Origin: Leclercia sp. S52
GTDB lineage: Bacteria; Pseudomonadota; Gammaproteobacteria; Enterobacterales; Enterobacteriaceae
DNA: 64,000 nucleotides
Assembly (NCBI RefSeq): GCF_039727615.1
Contig: NZ_CP152474.1
Span: 4,092,001 to 4,156,000, forward strand
Direction: 5' to 3'
Shown here: piece by piece, positions 53,944-63,242 of the stretch
Numbering within the stretch: the stretch's first letter is position 1
Layout: each line of letters begins with the position of its first letter
The notes under the pieces: generated by a model
Databases searched by the model: none
Seen by the model: the letters and a program-made list of their open reading frames with translations, nothing else
What the model was told of the DNA's origin: nothing
Position numbers and translations under genes: made by a program

Positions 53944-55459
53944 TTATGCCACGGCATCTGCGCGGTTCTTAAGGATCGCGATGATGCCCTGCCCCTCCTG
54001 AAGGAACCCCTCCTTATCCAGCCGATACTCCCTCATATTGACGCTGTTGGAGACGTTGCCCCCCCAGTACTCGCACCACATCCGCTTTTATTTCAACGAC
54101 GACATCGGCATGGCTGTTATAGAAAACATGGTTTTCCGCCCAGGAGAATGAATACTGATTTCCCAGCCGGTTGCGCTGAATGATATCCCCGAGCGCCGGT
54201 TTCTCTTCATCAATACGGTATCCCCAGAAGGGTTTATCCAGCCGCTGAGTGAGGCGGGCTTTAATGGCGTTATTCACAAACACGGAGTGGCCGGAGGCAA
54301 ATTTGAAATTTTCATAGCCTTTGCCGGCCTGTTTGACCACCCAGGAGATAAAGGCGGCAGACCAGGGTTCTTTAGTATCGCGTCCATCATAGGGCTCACC
54401 GATTTCCGCCCACATTTCGCGGATGTAGCGATAATACGGTGACTGGCGCTCGTCGCCGTTTCCTTTATCGAAGCGCACCCACTCAGCGATGGTCGATTGC
54501 ACTAAGGCCTCTATTGCCGGGCTGGCCAGTTCACGCAAGTACAGACCAAAAATCACCCCGCTGCCATTGCCGACCTGCACCTTACGCCAGCCCGCCTGGG
54601 TGCTACTGCCGGAATCGATTACCGCCTCGCCGATGGTCATATCGCGGATAACCGCCCCGTCGGGCTTATCCCGCAGACGCACTCCGTCGGTGGTCACCAC
54701 ACGGTTGGTAGCATCAGTGGGGGTAGCAAAGGTCGGGGGCGTCATCAGCGGCAGAACCGTACTGCCCGCTACCCGTCCGCCATCGTTGAGCGTAAACGCT
54801 CCCAGTTGATGCGGTGGCAGCCGCAAAATATTGCGATCGTAGCCAATGCCTTTATCGGCCGGAAATTTTTGATCCGGCGGGATCTGGCGCAGCGCCCATT
54901 GCTGACTATAAAAGAAGGGTTCCGTACCATGAAACGCGCGCGACATTGACAGCCAGGGGACGGCGATCAGGTTTTCAGCCATCAGTTTCGATAGCACGGC
55001 ACCGCTGCCGTAGGCTCCAATTCTGAATGCCGACCCGAGGGTCTGTTTTACAGCGAGAAAGTAGTCCAGGATTGGCCCATCAATTTGCGCGTATTCATAA
55101 TCCTTATCGACGGCAAAAAGAATGGTGCTACCCGCCTGTTCCGGTTGCCCGATGGCCCTGGCCAGCTTCAGCGCGCTTTTGGCATTGGCGACGCCGGACG
55201 CGGCGGTAAAATTTGAAATTGACCGGCTGCTATCCTGAAAAACCGGTAACAGTGAAAACCCTTGCCCGGAAAGAAATGTCGCCTCCTCTGGGGTGAGTGT
55301 TTTCGCGTTTTCAGGGTCCGTGGCGTAATAGCGGATAATTGTTGAAACATGATTCTGCTTGAGAAAATCGAGAAACGGCTGATTTCTGCTACTGAGACGG
55401 GAATTTAAATCCACAGCAGCCCAGCCGTTTGCCAGCTGGAAGTCATCTTTATAAGACAT
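53944..55459 (-). CDS. DUF1906-SH3-DUF2272 protein, no signal peptide (C-terminal frameshift)
   Basis: About 504 residues after repair. Three parts: an N-terminal DUF1906 glycoside-hydrolase-like TIM-barrel domain (about 8-215, opening NGWAAVDLNSRL), a bacterial SH3-like domain (about 255-310, TDGVRLRDKPDG and GWRKVQVGNGSG), and a C-terminal DUF2272-type domain (about 320-470, WSAAFISWVVKQAG and GHSVFVNNAI). No signal peptide is present. The raw frame ends in a false tail at 54014; removing one of seven C at 54059-54065 yields GGNVSNSVNMREYRLD and a stop at 53944. It occupies the ygiZ position. Cell-wall binding or cleavage is inferred from the modules only. Confidence 0.75.
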
Positions 55460-55717
55460 ACATCACCCACGCAAGCTAATGAATCGGTTAGTAAAAAACC
55501 GCGACGGAATACCGGAGCGCAAGCAAACTTATAAGATTCAGGTTTAACACAGGGGAGATTGAAGCGGCATCATGCTTAATGATGATTACAGCGGAGATAT
55601 TTCGTCACGCAGAGATTATTGCGCCATGAGCAAAAGACTTTGCACATTTTGCTAATTTCACCGCACCGCTGTCGCGCGTAGAATGGCCCTCAGACTCGCT
55701 ACTCTGAGGACAACTTA

Positions 55718-56299
55718 ATGAGCAATATCCTGATCATCAACGGCGCGAAAAAATTCGCCCATTCCAATGGCCAATTGAATGACACCCTGACCGAGGTCGC
55801 GGACGGCTTCCTGCGCGACGCCGGGCATGATGTTAAAGTCGTGCGCACCGACGGTGAATACGATATCCAGGCTGAAGTGCAGAACTTCCTCTGGGCTGAC
55901 GTCGTGATCTGGCAGATGCCGGGCTGGTGGATGGGTGCGCCATGGACCGTGAAAAAGTATATGGACGATGTCTTTACCGAAGGCCACGGCGCGCTGTATG
56001 CCAGCGACGGCCGCACCCGCTCTGATGCGTCGAAGAAATACGGCTCCGGCGGCCTGATCCAGGGGAAAAAGTACATGCTCTCCCTCACCTGGAACGCGCC
56101 GATGGAAGCTTTTACCGAAGAAGATCAGTTCTTCCACGGCGTGGGCGTTGACGGTGTCTATCTGCCGTTCCACAAGGCCAATCAGTTCCTGGGAATGGAG
56201 GCGCTGCCGACCTTTATCACCAACGACGTGATCAAAATGCCGGATGTGCCACGCTATATCGCAGAATATCGCAAGCATCTCGCGGAAATTTTTGCTTAA
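55718..56299 (+). CDS. mdaB: mdaB: NADPH quinone reductase
   Basis: 193-residue flavodoxin-like FAD enzyme. INGAKKFAHSNGQLN is the conserved FAD-phosphate segment, WQMPGWWMGAPWTVKKY the isoalloxazine-contact stretch. It makes a two-electron reduction of quinones to limit redox cycling. Directly upstream of ygiN, as in E. coli. Confidence 0.96.
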   Translation: MSNILIINGAKKFAHSNGQLNDTLTEVADGFLRDAGHDVKVVRTDGEYDIQAEVQNFLWADVVIWQMPGWWMGAPWTVKKYMDDVFTEGHGALYASDGRTRSDASKKYGSGGLIQGKKYMLSLTWNAPMEAFTEEDQFFHGVGVDGVYLPFHKANQFLGMEALPTFITNDVIKMPDVPRYIAEYRKHLAEIFA

Positions 56300-56328
56300 C
56301 TGATGGCATGTTATCAGGAGAAATGACC

Positions 56329-56643
56329 ATGCTTACCGTTATTGCTGAAATTCGCACCCGTCCTGGGCAACATCACCGTCAGGCGGTGCTGGATCAGTTC
56401 GCAAAAATTATCCCGACCGTTTTAGAAGAGGCAGGCTGCCACGGCTACGCGCCGATGGTGGACACCGCCGCAGGCGTCAGCTTCCAGACCACCGCCCCGG
56501 ACTCAATTGTGATGGTTGAGCTGTGGGAAACCGTAGCCCACCTCGAAGCCCACCTGCAGACCCCGCACATGAAAGCGTGGAGCGACGCGGTCAAAGGTGA
56601 CGTTCTGGAAACGCACATTCGTATTCTGGAGCAGGGGGTTTAA
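56329..56643 (+). CDS. ygiN: ygiN: quinol monooxygenase
   Basis: 104-residue ferredoxin-like-fold ABM-domain protein, almost identical in outline to E. coli YgiN (MLTVIAEIRTRPGQHHRQA). It reoxidises quinols to quinones and forms a quinone redox cycle with MdaB. The ATG at 56329 follows CAGGAGAA. Confidence 0.95.
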   Translation: MLTVIAEIRTRPGQHHRQAVLDQFAKIIPTVLEEAGCHGYAPMVDTAAGVSFQTTAPDSIVMVELWETVAHLEAHLQTPHMKAWSDAVKGDVLETHIRILEQGV

Positions 56644-56656
56644 CCTCCGCGGTATC

Positions 56657-56722
56657 GCCGGGCGGCACTGCGTTTGCCCGGCCTACGGTTTTGTAGGCCC
56701 GGTAAGCGTAGCGCCACCGGGC
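56657..56722. repeat. REP/BIME palindromic element
   Basis: Opposed REP units GCCGGGCGGCACTGCGTTTG (56657) and TAGGCCCGGTAAGCGTAGCG (about 56693) follow ygiN. Confidence 0.86.
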
Positions 56723-56730
56723 AAAACAGA

Positions 56731-56764
56731 AGCCCGGTAACGTTACGTTACCGGGCTTTTTTTT
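56731..56764 (+). terminator. terminator after ygiN
   Basis: A perfect stem AGCCCGGTAACG / CGTTACCGGGCT (56731-56757) with a short loop is followed by eight T. Strong intrinsic terminator. Confidence 0.92.
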
Positions 56765-56824
56765 ATCACCTTAAAGCGCAGCTGCTATGCTTACTCCTGA
56801 TTTCATTGTTATCTGGAGGAAGGA

Positions 56825-57265
56825 ATGGGAATTTTTAACTTCGTTAAAGAAGCAGGTGAAAAGCTGTGGGATAACCTGACCGATCACAAAGGTCAAAGCG
56901 ATAAAGTCTCGGAGCATCTTAAAAAGCTCAACATCCCGGGTGCCGATAAGGTGCAGGTCAACGTCAACGACGGTAAGGCCGTAGTGACGGGTGACGGGCT
57001 GACCCAGGAGCAGAAAGAAAAAATCCAGGTCGCGGTGGGGAACATCGCGGGGGTCAGCGAGGTGGAGAACACCATCACCGCTACCGACACCCAGCATGAA
57101 GCCACCTACTACACGGTTAAATCGGGCGACACCCTGAGCGCCATCTCCAAAACCGTGTATGGCGATGCGTCGAAGTACAACAAAATCTTTGAAGCCAACC
57201 GCCCTATGCTCTCCAGCCCGGATAAAATTTATCCGGGGCAGACGCTGCGTATCCCTGAAGCCTGA
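56825..57265 (+). CDS. Kbp/YgaU-like BON-LysM protein
   Basis: 146 residues, closely similar to E. coli Kbp (YgaU), a cytoplasmic potassium-binding protein. An N-terminal BON domain (about 1-90, [17 protein letters not shown]) is followed by a C-terminal LysM domain (about 95-144, [20 protein letters not shown] and [10 protein letters not shown]). No signal peptide. GGAGGAAGG precedes the ATG. In E. coli kbp is elsewhere, so this may be an extra paralogue or the only copy. Confidence 0.9.
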   Translation: MGIFNFVKEAGEKLWDNLTDHKGQSDKVSEHLKKLNIPGADKVQVNVNDGKAVVTGDGLTQEQKEKIQVAVGNIAGVSEVENTITATDTQHEATYYTVKSGDTLSAISKTVYGDASKYNKIFEANRPMLSSPDKIYPGQTLRIPEA

Positions 57266-57285
57266 TAGCGTCGCGCAGAGGGAAG

Positions 57286-57817
57286 ATGATGAAAATAGCC
57301 TGTCTGGGCTGGGGCTCGTTGATATGGAAAAGCGGCTCACTCCCCGTCGCCGGGGAGTGGCAAACCGACGGGCCGTTGCTGCCCGTCGAGTTTAGTCGGG
57401 TCAGTGACGGCGGTGAACTGGCTACCGCCATCTGTATGAATGCGCCTGCCGTGCCGGTGCTCTGGGCATGGCTCAACGCGGAAACGCTGAGCGTTGCCTG
57501 CCAGGCCCTGCGCGAACGCGAAGGGATCCCGGAGGAGCGCTGCGACGGTATCGGTTCGCTGCTGATCGCTGGCCGCCATACCGGCCTGCTCTCACGATGG
57601 GCAGCGGAAAGAGGCATCGAGGCGGTGATCTGGACCGGGCTGCCGCCGAGAAGCGCCTCACTGGAGGGCCGGGTGCCCACCGTGGACGAAGCCATTGCCT
57701 GGCTGGACAGCCTGAGCGGTGAGGCCCGCCAGCACGCACGGGACTATATCGATCGGGTGCCGGAGCAGATCGACACCCCCCTACCGGCGAGTCATAAAAG
57801 AGGTGCTGGGGTGGTGA
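57286..57817 (+). CDS. gamma-glutamylcyclotransferase-like protein (C-terminal frameshift)
   Basis: About 176 residues after repair, opening CLGWGSLIW, the GxGS-type substrate loop of GGCT/AIG2-fold proteins. The raw frame runs to 57885, over the end of the opposite GH88 gene, with an unlikely tail. Removing one of six C at 57776-57781 gives QIDTPYRRVIKEVLGW and a stop at 57817, which fits the family and removes the overlap. A cytoplasmic enzyme on gamma-glutamyl compounds is likely, but the exact reaction is not known. Confidence 0.65.
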
Positions 57818-57833
57818 CATCACCCCAGTTTAT

Positions 57834-59022
57834 TTACCAGTACAGTTTCCAGCTCTGGGTAAAACGCACCAGCGCCTCAACGTAGAAGTAATCCCCCCAG
57901 CTGGCACATTCATCCACGCCCTTGTTGCTGGCGAGGTGATAGACCGAGTGCTTCAGCAGGCCGTTGCCCTTCTCCTCTTTGCCCATCAGATAGTGCTTCG
58001 TCAGCGAGGACATGATCCCTTTCGCCCACGCCAGATAGCGCTCGCGATCCGGGTCGGTCACCGGCAGGTGCTTCACCAGCTCCAGCAGGCCGCACACCGC
58101 AATCGCCGCCGATGACGAGTCGCGCAGGGCGTCGGTGCCCACCAGGGCCAGATCCCAGTGGCAGACGTGATCCTCCGGCAGGCGGTTGAGGAAGTAGTTC
58201 GCCAGCCGCTTCGACAGGGCGATCATGGTCGCGTCGCCGGTGTAGATGTAGCTCAGCAGGAAGCCGTAGATCCCCCACGCCTGGCCGCGCGACCAGCAGG
58301 AGTCATCCGCATAGCCCTGCTGGGTGTTGCCGTAGCGCGGCGCGCCGGTGACCACGTCCATATAGTAGGTGTGGAAGGTCGAGGCGTCTTCACGGATGAG
58401 GTAAGTCGCGGCCTGCATCACGTGGGCTCTGGCGGCCTCGGCAAAGCGCGGATCCCCGGTCTGCTCGGTCGCCCAGTAGAGCAGCGGCAGGTTCATGTTG
58501 CAGTCGATGATCATCCGCCCGGCCTGCTCCGGATCCGCCAGATCCCCCCCACGCCTGGATGATCTTCGCTTTCTCATGGAAGCGCTCCAGCAGCGCTTCG
58601 GCGGCCAGCAGCGAGAAGCCGCGCGCCTCGCGGCTGCCGGTCAGCCGCCAGTCCGCCACGCAGGAGAGCGTGTAGAGGAAGCCGAGATCGTGGGTGTTGG
58701 TGTCGCTGCGCCCGGCGATGCGCAGGCCAAACGAGCGGGTGTGTTTCTCGGCCATGGCGCGGAATTTGTCGTCACCGCTCATCTCCCACGCCAGCCACAG
58801 CTGCCCGGTCCAGAAGCTGGTGGTCCACTCGACGTTTTCCGTCAGCGGGTAATACCCCTCCTTGCAGGTTTCTGCCGGGAATTTGTCGCCGAACTCCGTT
58901 AAATGACGGCTAATCAGGTCGAGGACATGGCTGCGCGCCGAGATTAATTCATCGCTAAAAGCGCATTCATCCACGGGCGCGGGAATATCGGCCAGACGTT
59001 CCTCGGTGATATGACTTAACAT
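57834..59022 (-). pseudogene. GH88 unsaturated glucuronyl hydrolase, frameshifted
   Basis: Releases the unsaturated uronic acid left on oligosaccharides after polysaccharide lyase attack. The N-terminal part has THDLGFLY, the C-terminal part IIDCNMNLPLLYWA and SRGQAWGIYGF, all GH88 signatures with both active-site aspartates. The seven-C run 58544-58550 breaks the frame; with six bases IIQAWGDLADPEQAGR joins them into 395 residues. No signal peptide, so it is cytoplasmic. Start 59022 follows GAAGGAA. It is the last gene of the DUF2264-transporter-GH88 operon. Confidence 0.85.
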
Positions 59023-59050
59023 AATTCGATTCCTTCTTTGACGGCGTAAA

Positions 59051-60295
59051 TTAGTGGTGTTCTGCAACGTTCAGCGTTTTAGCGCCGCGCCATTTGCTCT
59101 GGCAGGCGGATAAGGTAAACGCAGAAATCAGGGTAAAGGTCAGCGCCGTGGCGCCCATGATGATATAGGTCTGCTCAAACCCGATGCGGTCATACATATA
59201 ACCGGCCGGTGACGACACCACGACGTTGCCGACGTAGAGCATCGCCTGATAGCCCAGCAGGTACATGGTGGCGTTGACGCGTTTATCGAAATGCTCGGCG
59301 ATATATTTAAATACCGACACCAGCAGGAGACAGATCTCCAGACCGTAGAGCGGCTTGAGCACCGAAATTAACAGGTGGGAGTCGCACATCCCGGAAATAA
59401 TCAGCCGCGCCCCGACAACCAGGCCGACGATCAATAATCCACGCTTGGCGCCGATATAGTTTACGAACATCGGGATCACCATATACATGACGAATTCCAT
59501 TCCCGACTGCACGGTACCCAGATAACCAAACACCGCGTTGCCCTGGTGCACATCATCGAAGAAGGTGACGAAATAGCGGGAGAACTGCTGCTCGGCGATA
59601 AACATCATCCACGCCACGCCCGCCACGTACAGGCAGAAGGCCCAGAACTTGCGGCTGCGCAGCAGGGCATAGACATCCGCCGGGGCGATTTTCTCTTTGG
59701 TCAGCACCTCACCGGCATGGGCCGAATTAGTGTTGACCTTCAGGTTCAGCAGAACGATCAGCATGATCACCGACGCCACGCTGCCCATAATAAAGTTGTA
59801 CGCCGGAGAGAGGTTAAACAGCAGGCCGGAGAACGAGGAGGCCACTGCCCAGCCAAGCGATCCCCACATGCGGATCTGCCCAAACTCCATGCCGTTCAGG
59901 CGGCTGAAGCGGTCGGAATAGGATTCACACGCCGCCACGCCCGCATACCACGCGAAGCTTAAATAGAGCGCGCCGATAATAATCCCCAGCAGGGTGTTGG
60001 ACATTAACAGCGGCTGGTAAACATAAATAAAGAACGGCGCCATCAGGGCGGACATCGCCACCACAAAATAGAGCAGGTATTTGCTCATGCCGATCTTATC
60101 CAGAATATAGCCGTAGATCGGTTTGAGAATAACGGAGAAGATGCCGTTCACCGCAAAGACGGTGCCGATCACCGATCCGCTGAGATTGGCTTTTTGACCG
60201 AGCCAGATGGCCAGCAGACCAATACTCGCCGACCAGGTAAAGAAATAGAGAAAGATAAAACTGCTGATTTTGTAATATTCAGTTTTGTTATTCAT
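59051..60295 (-). CDS. oligosaccharide:H+ symporter, MFS OHS (LacY) family
   Basis: 414-residue inner-membrane importer with twelve predicted membrane segments. Family features: FFTWSASIGLLAIWLGQ, GTVFAVNGIFSVILKPIYG, and the conserved ACESYSDRFSRLNGMEFGQIRMWGSLG split around the loop (family ACxEr... GxxRxWGS). It takes up disaccharides or oligosaccharides with protons. The ATG at 60295 (GAGG upstream) is the usual start. It lies between DUF2264 and GH88, and so likely imports the unsaturated oligosaccharide they process. Confidence 0.85.
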   Translation of the reverse strand: MNNKTEYYKISSFIFLYFFTWSASIGLLAIWLGQKANLSGSVIGTVFAVNGIFSVILKPIYGYILDKIGMSKYLLYFVVAMSALMAPFFIYVYQPLLMSNTLLGIIIGALYLSFAWYAGVAACESYSDRFSRLNGMEFGQIRMWGSLGWAVASSFSGLLFNLSPAYNFIMGSVASVIMLIVLLNLKVNTNSAHAGEVLTKEKIAPADVYALLRSRKFWAFCLYVAGVAWMMFIAEQQFSRYFVTFFDDVHQGNAVFGYLGTVQSGMEFVMYMVIPMFVNYIGAKRGLLIVGLVVGARLIISGMCDSHLLISVLKPLYGLEICLLLVSVFKYIAEHFDKRVNATMYLLGYQAMLYVGNVVVSSPAGYMYDRIGFEQTYIIMGATALTFTLISAFTLSACQSKWRGAKTLNVAEHH

Positions 60296-60326
60296 ACCAT
60301 CCTCGCCGATATCCAGGGTAAGGGCT

Positions 60327-62136
60327 TTATAAAATGAACGACAGCTGACGTTCGCTTCCAGGCGCACGGATCACGACCTGGTTATTGTTGATTTGCAGTT
60401 GGGGGGCTTTCCGCCCTGTTTTTATTCTGTGCAGACGCCTTCACCGCGCAGCAGAGCCAGCTCTCTCCCTGCGGGATGGTGCAGGCGAGCACCGGAATGG
60501 CGGCGCATTCGGCAAACATGATGCTGCTGTTCGGCGGCGTCACCACGCTGTCCGGCTGACGGGTGATGTCTGGTGAGAGATCGACGATGGCGCTGCTGCC
60601 GTTATCTGCGCTCAGGTAACTGCCCCGCCCGTGAAGCTGCGGCTCGGTTTTCATCACCGCAAAGCCGCCCTCAACCGTTTGCAAATTGCGCGCGCTGTTG
60701 ATGCGGTGCAGACGCAAATGCCACTCGCCGAAGGGCACCAGCCAGGTATCGATATGGACGTCATGCCACGGCAACCAGCGCGAAAAGATGTAGTTCTCAT
60801 CGACGCGCACCGTCTCGCACTCGCGGCGTCCGCGAAAATAGTTATCGCCATCGGCCAGCAGCAGCATCGAGTCGCAGGCGGCGTGCTTGATACCGAAACG
60901 TCCGCGCTCGATGGTGAAACCGAAGCGGCTGGAGTAGGCAAATTTGGTGTACTTCGCCTCGGTGTTGACGTAGTTGTTCAGCTCCAGCTGACCGGCGGTG
61001 AGCATGGTCACATGGTCGGTGTGGACCAGGATCTGCCGGGCATGGGGAATCACGCGCTTTTCGGCAAGCCGGGGCAGCGGCTGCTCGTCGGCCTGCCAGA
61101 AAGGATGTGATTCCGGCAGGGCCAGGATCAGGTACGTTTTCAGCGCCCAGTAAGGCGAGCCCGGGGAGTTATAGTCTTCGCACATCGCCAGATTCGGGTA
61201 GGCAAAGCCAAGGGTCAGGATCCCATCGCGATCGGTGATCGGCTGCTGCTGCCACCAGCGCAGATGGCGCAGGATGATCCCCTTCACGATGCCCGGCGTG
61301 AACACCTCAAGCCCGGAGAAGGCCACCGCGCTCCAGAAGGCGACCATCGCGAAACGGTAGGTCAGGCTGCGGCCAAAGGGTACCGAAGCGCCGTCGGCGG
61401 CCGACATATAGATAAAGTCTTCGGCAAACAGACGCGAGCGCTGGCGCAGCACCTCTGCCCGCGCCGCATCGCCGCTCAGGGTGGCGTAGATCAGGCCGTA
61501 GAAATGAAACGCCATCGAGATGTAGTAATCCTTTGGCCGACCCGGACCGTCGGAGTACCAGCCCTCCCCCAGATAGTAGGCGTCCATCATCGCGAAGCGG
61601 CGATCGATGGCCTGCTGATCGTATGGCAGCCCGGCACGCTTAAAGCCAAGCTGCACCATGATGGCGAAGTAGTTCCAGTTGCTGTCCGGCATCTGAGCGT
61701 CGGTGATCTGGTTCAGCCAGGCGTGCAGGTTCATCAGCTCGCGTTCGCTAAACAAAACGGTGAGTTTGTCCTGCAGCAGCGCCAGCCCGAGGCCATAGGC
61801 CGCCATCTCCACCAGACGCTGATCGTAAGGCCCGGCTTCGCCCCAGTAGCCTGCGCTCTGCGGGTCGGTGCCCTGCTTAATGGCGGTAATGTACTTGTCG
61901 CTGAACGGCGTGCTGTCGCCGGCGGCCATCAGCGGAAACAGCCCCCACAGCACCCGGGATAATCCCTCCATCTGCGCCACATCCGTGGCGTAGTGGGCGC
62001 TGGTATCGCCCAGCGAAAAGCGGGAGCTGCCCGCCGGAAATTGCGTATCCACCGCCGCCAACAGGGTGTTCAGGGCCGCCACCAGATCCTGGCGGGATGA
62101 CAACGGATTTGATTTTTCTTTGTTTGCCGCGCACAT
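60327..62136 (-). CDS. DUF2264 protein, sugar-degradation locus (C-terminal frameshift)
   Basis: About 602 residues after repair. The N-terminal all-helical barrel (about 20-370) resembles (alpha/alpha)6 polysaccharide-active enzymes, and DUF2264 members usually accompany GH88/GH105 genes. As sequenced it ends AESPPTANQQ at 60382; removing one of six G at 60401-60406 gives QLQINNNQVVIRAPGSE and a stop at 60327, 31 bp before the transporter. No signal peptide. A saccharide-processing hydrolase is inferred, not shown. Confidence 0.78.
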
Positions 62137-62302
62137 AGGCTGGTCCTCGTAATCAACTGCGGCAAAGAATAGTTAATCAGCGAGGGGCAGAAATGTTACC
62201 CGGGTCACAGGAGTGAGAGATGAATAAACCCGCAGTTGATGAAATTTAAAAAGGTGGTTTATAAAGAGGCAGGAAAAGGGAAAAGTTGAGTTTTATTGCA
62301 CT

Positions 62303-63142
62303 ATGCGCGAGACACCCACGGCGGAACGCCTTGAGCTGATTACCCTGAACGACGCCATCGTGTCGTTCAGTCGCCTGTTCGCCAACACCGTGCGCTACCA
62401 TCACTGGCACCAGTGTCTGGAAATTCTCTATGTCGAAGAAGGGTTTGGCGTGGCGATTGTCGATAATCGTCACTACACCATGCGCCCGGGCCGGCTGTTT
62501 TTCTTTCCACCTTTTACCCTGCACAAGGTGATGGTCGATCCCCAGGCCGAAGCGAACTATCGCCGCACTATTATTCATCTCGATCAGCATGCGGTCCTGA
62601 AGGCGCTGCGCGACTTTCCCCAGACCCAGCAGCGGCTGCAGAAGCTGTCCCGGCGCGGGGGCGAAGCCTGGGTGGCGGATATGGCGCACTGCCACAGCCA
62701 TCTCGATCATCTGTTCAGCTGTTACCCGCCGCCGATGAACAGCGAGCGCGTCGCCAGCCTGCTGATCGGCCTGTTTGCCATGCTGCCGCACGATGACGAA
62801 GGCCAGCCCGGTAACAGTCAGGGCATCGCCAGCCAGGTGATGTTCTGGCTGGACGAGCATTATCAGAATAAATTCAGCCTGGATGCGCTGGCAGACGAGC
62901 TGGGGAAGTCCCGCAGCTACGTGTCACGGAAATTCCATGCCGAAACGGGGGAGAAAATTCACGATTACCTGAATACCTTACGCCTGCGGAAGGCCTGCGA
63001 AAGTTTGCTGCACTCGGAGGCGAGCGTGCGGGAGATCGCCGCGCGGGTGGGGTTTTCGGATGTGACGTATTTTATTAGCGCATTTAAAAAGGGCATCGGA
63101 GAGACGCCCTTGCAGTACCGGAAAAATCATCGTGCGGCCTGA
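62303..63142 (+). CDS. AraC-family regulator of the GH88 locus
   Basis: 279 residues. The N-terminal cupin (about 30-110, HHWHQCLEILYVEEGFG and RPGRLFFFPPFTLHK) binds a sugar ligand, and the C-terminal AraC DNA-binding domain (about 175-275) has LDALADELGKSRSYVSRKF and REIAARVGFSDVTYFISAFKK. It is divergent from the DUF2264 operon with a 166-bp gap, and so is the likely activator. Confidence 0.88.
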   Translation: MRETPTAERLELITLNDAIVSFSRLFANTVRYHHWHQCLEILYVEEGFGVAIVDNRHYTMRPGRLFFFPPFTLHKVMVDPQAEANYRRTIIHLDQHAVLKALRDFPQTQQRLQKLSRRGGEAWVADMAHCHSHLDHLFSCYPPPMNSERVASLLIGLFAMLPHDDEGQPGNSQGIASQVMFWLDEHYQNKFSLDALADELGKSRSYVSRKFHAETGEKIHDYLNTLRLRKACESLLHSEASVREIAARVGFSDVTYFISAFKKGIGETPLQYRKNHRAA

Positions 63143-63148
63143 GGGAGT

Positions 63149-63218
63149 GCCGGGTGGCGGCTACGCCTTACCCGGCCTACAAAAACCGTAGGCCCGTGCA
63201 AGCGAAGCGCCGCCGGGC
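63149..63218. repeat. REP/BIME palindromic element
   Basis: Opposed REP units GCCGGGTGGCGGCTACGCC (63149) and GTAGGCCCGTGCAAGCGAAGC (one mismatch from REP, near 63188) lie between the AraC gene and parE. A further half unit GCCGCCGCCCGGC follows near 63224. Confidence 0.82.
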
Positions 63219-63242
63219 AAATAGCCGCCGCCCGGCAATGCA

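Noticed and set aside
57818..57885. Genuine 52-bp convergent overlap between the GGCT-like and GH88 genes
   Set aside because: It depends on the overlong C run at 57776-57781; the repaired gene stops before GH88 ends.
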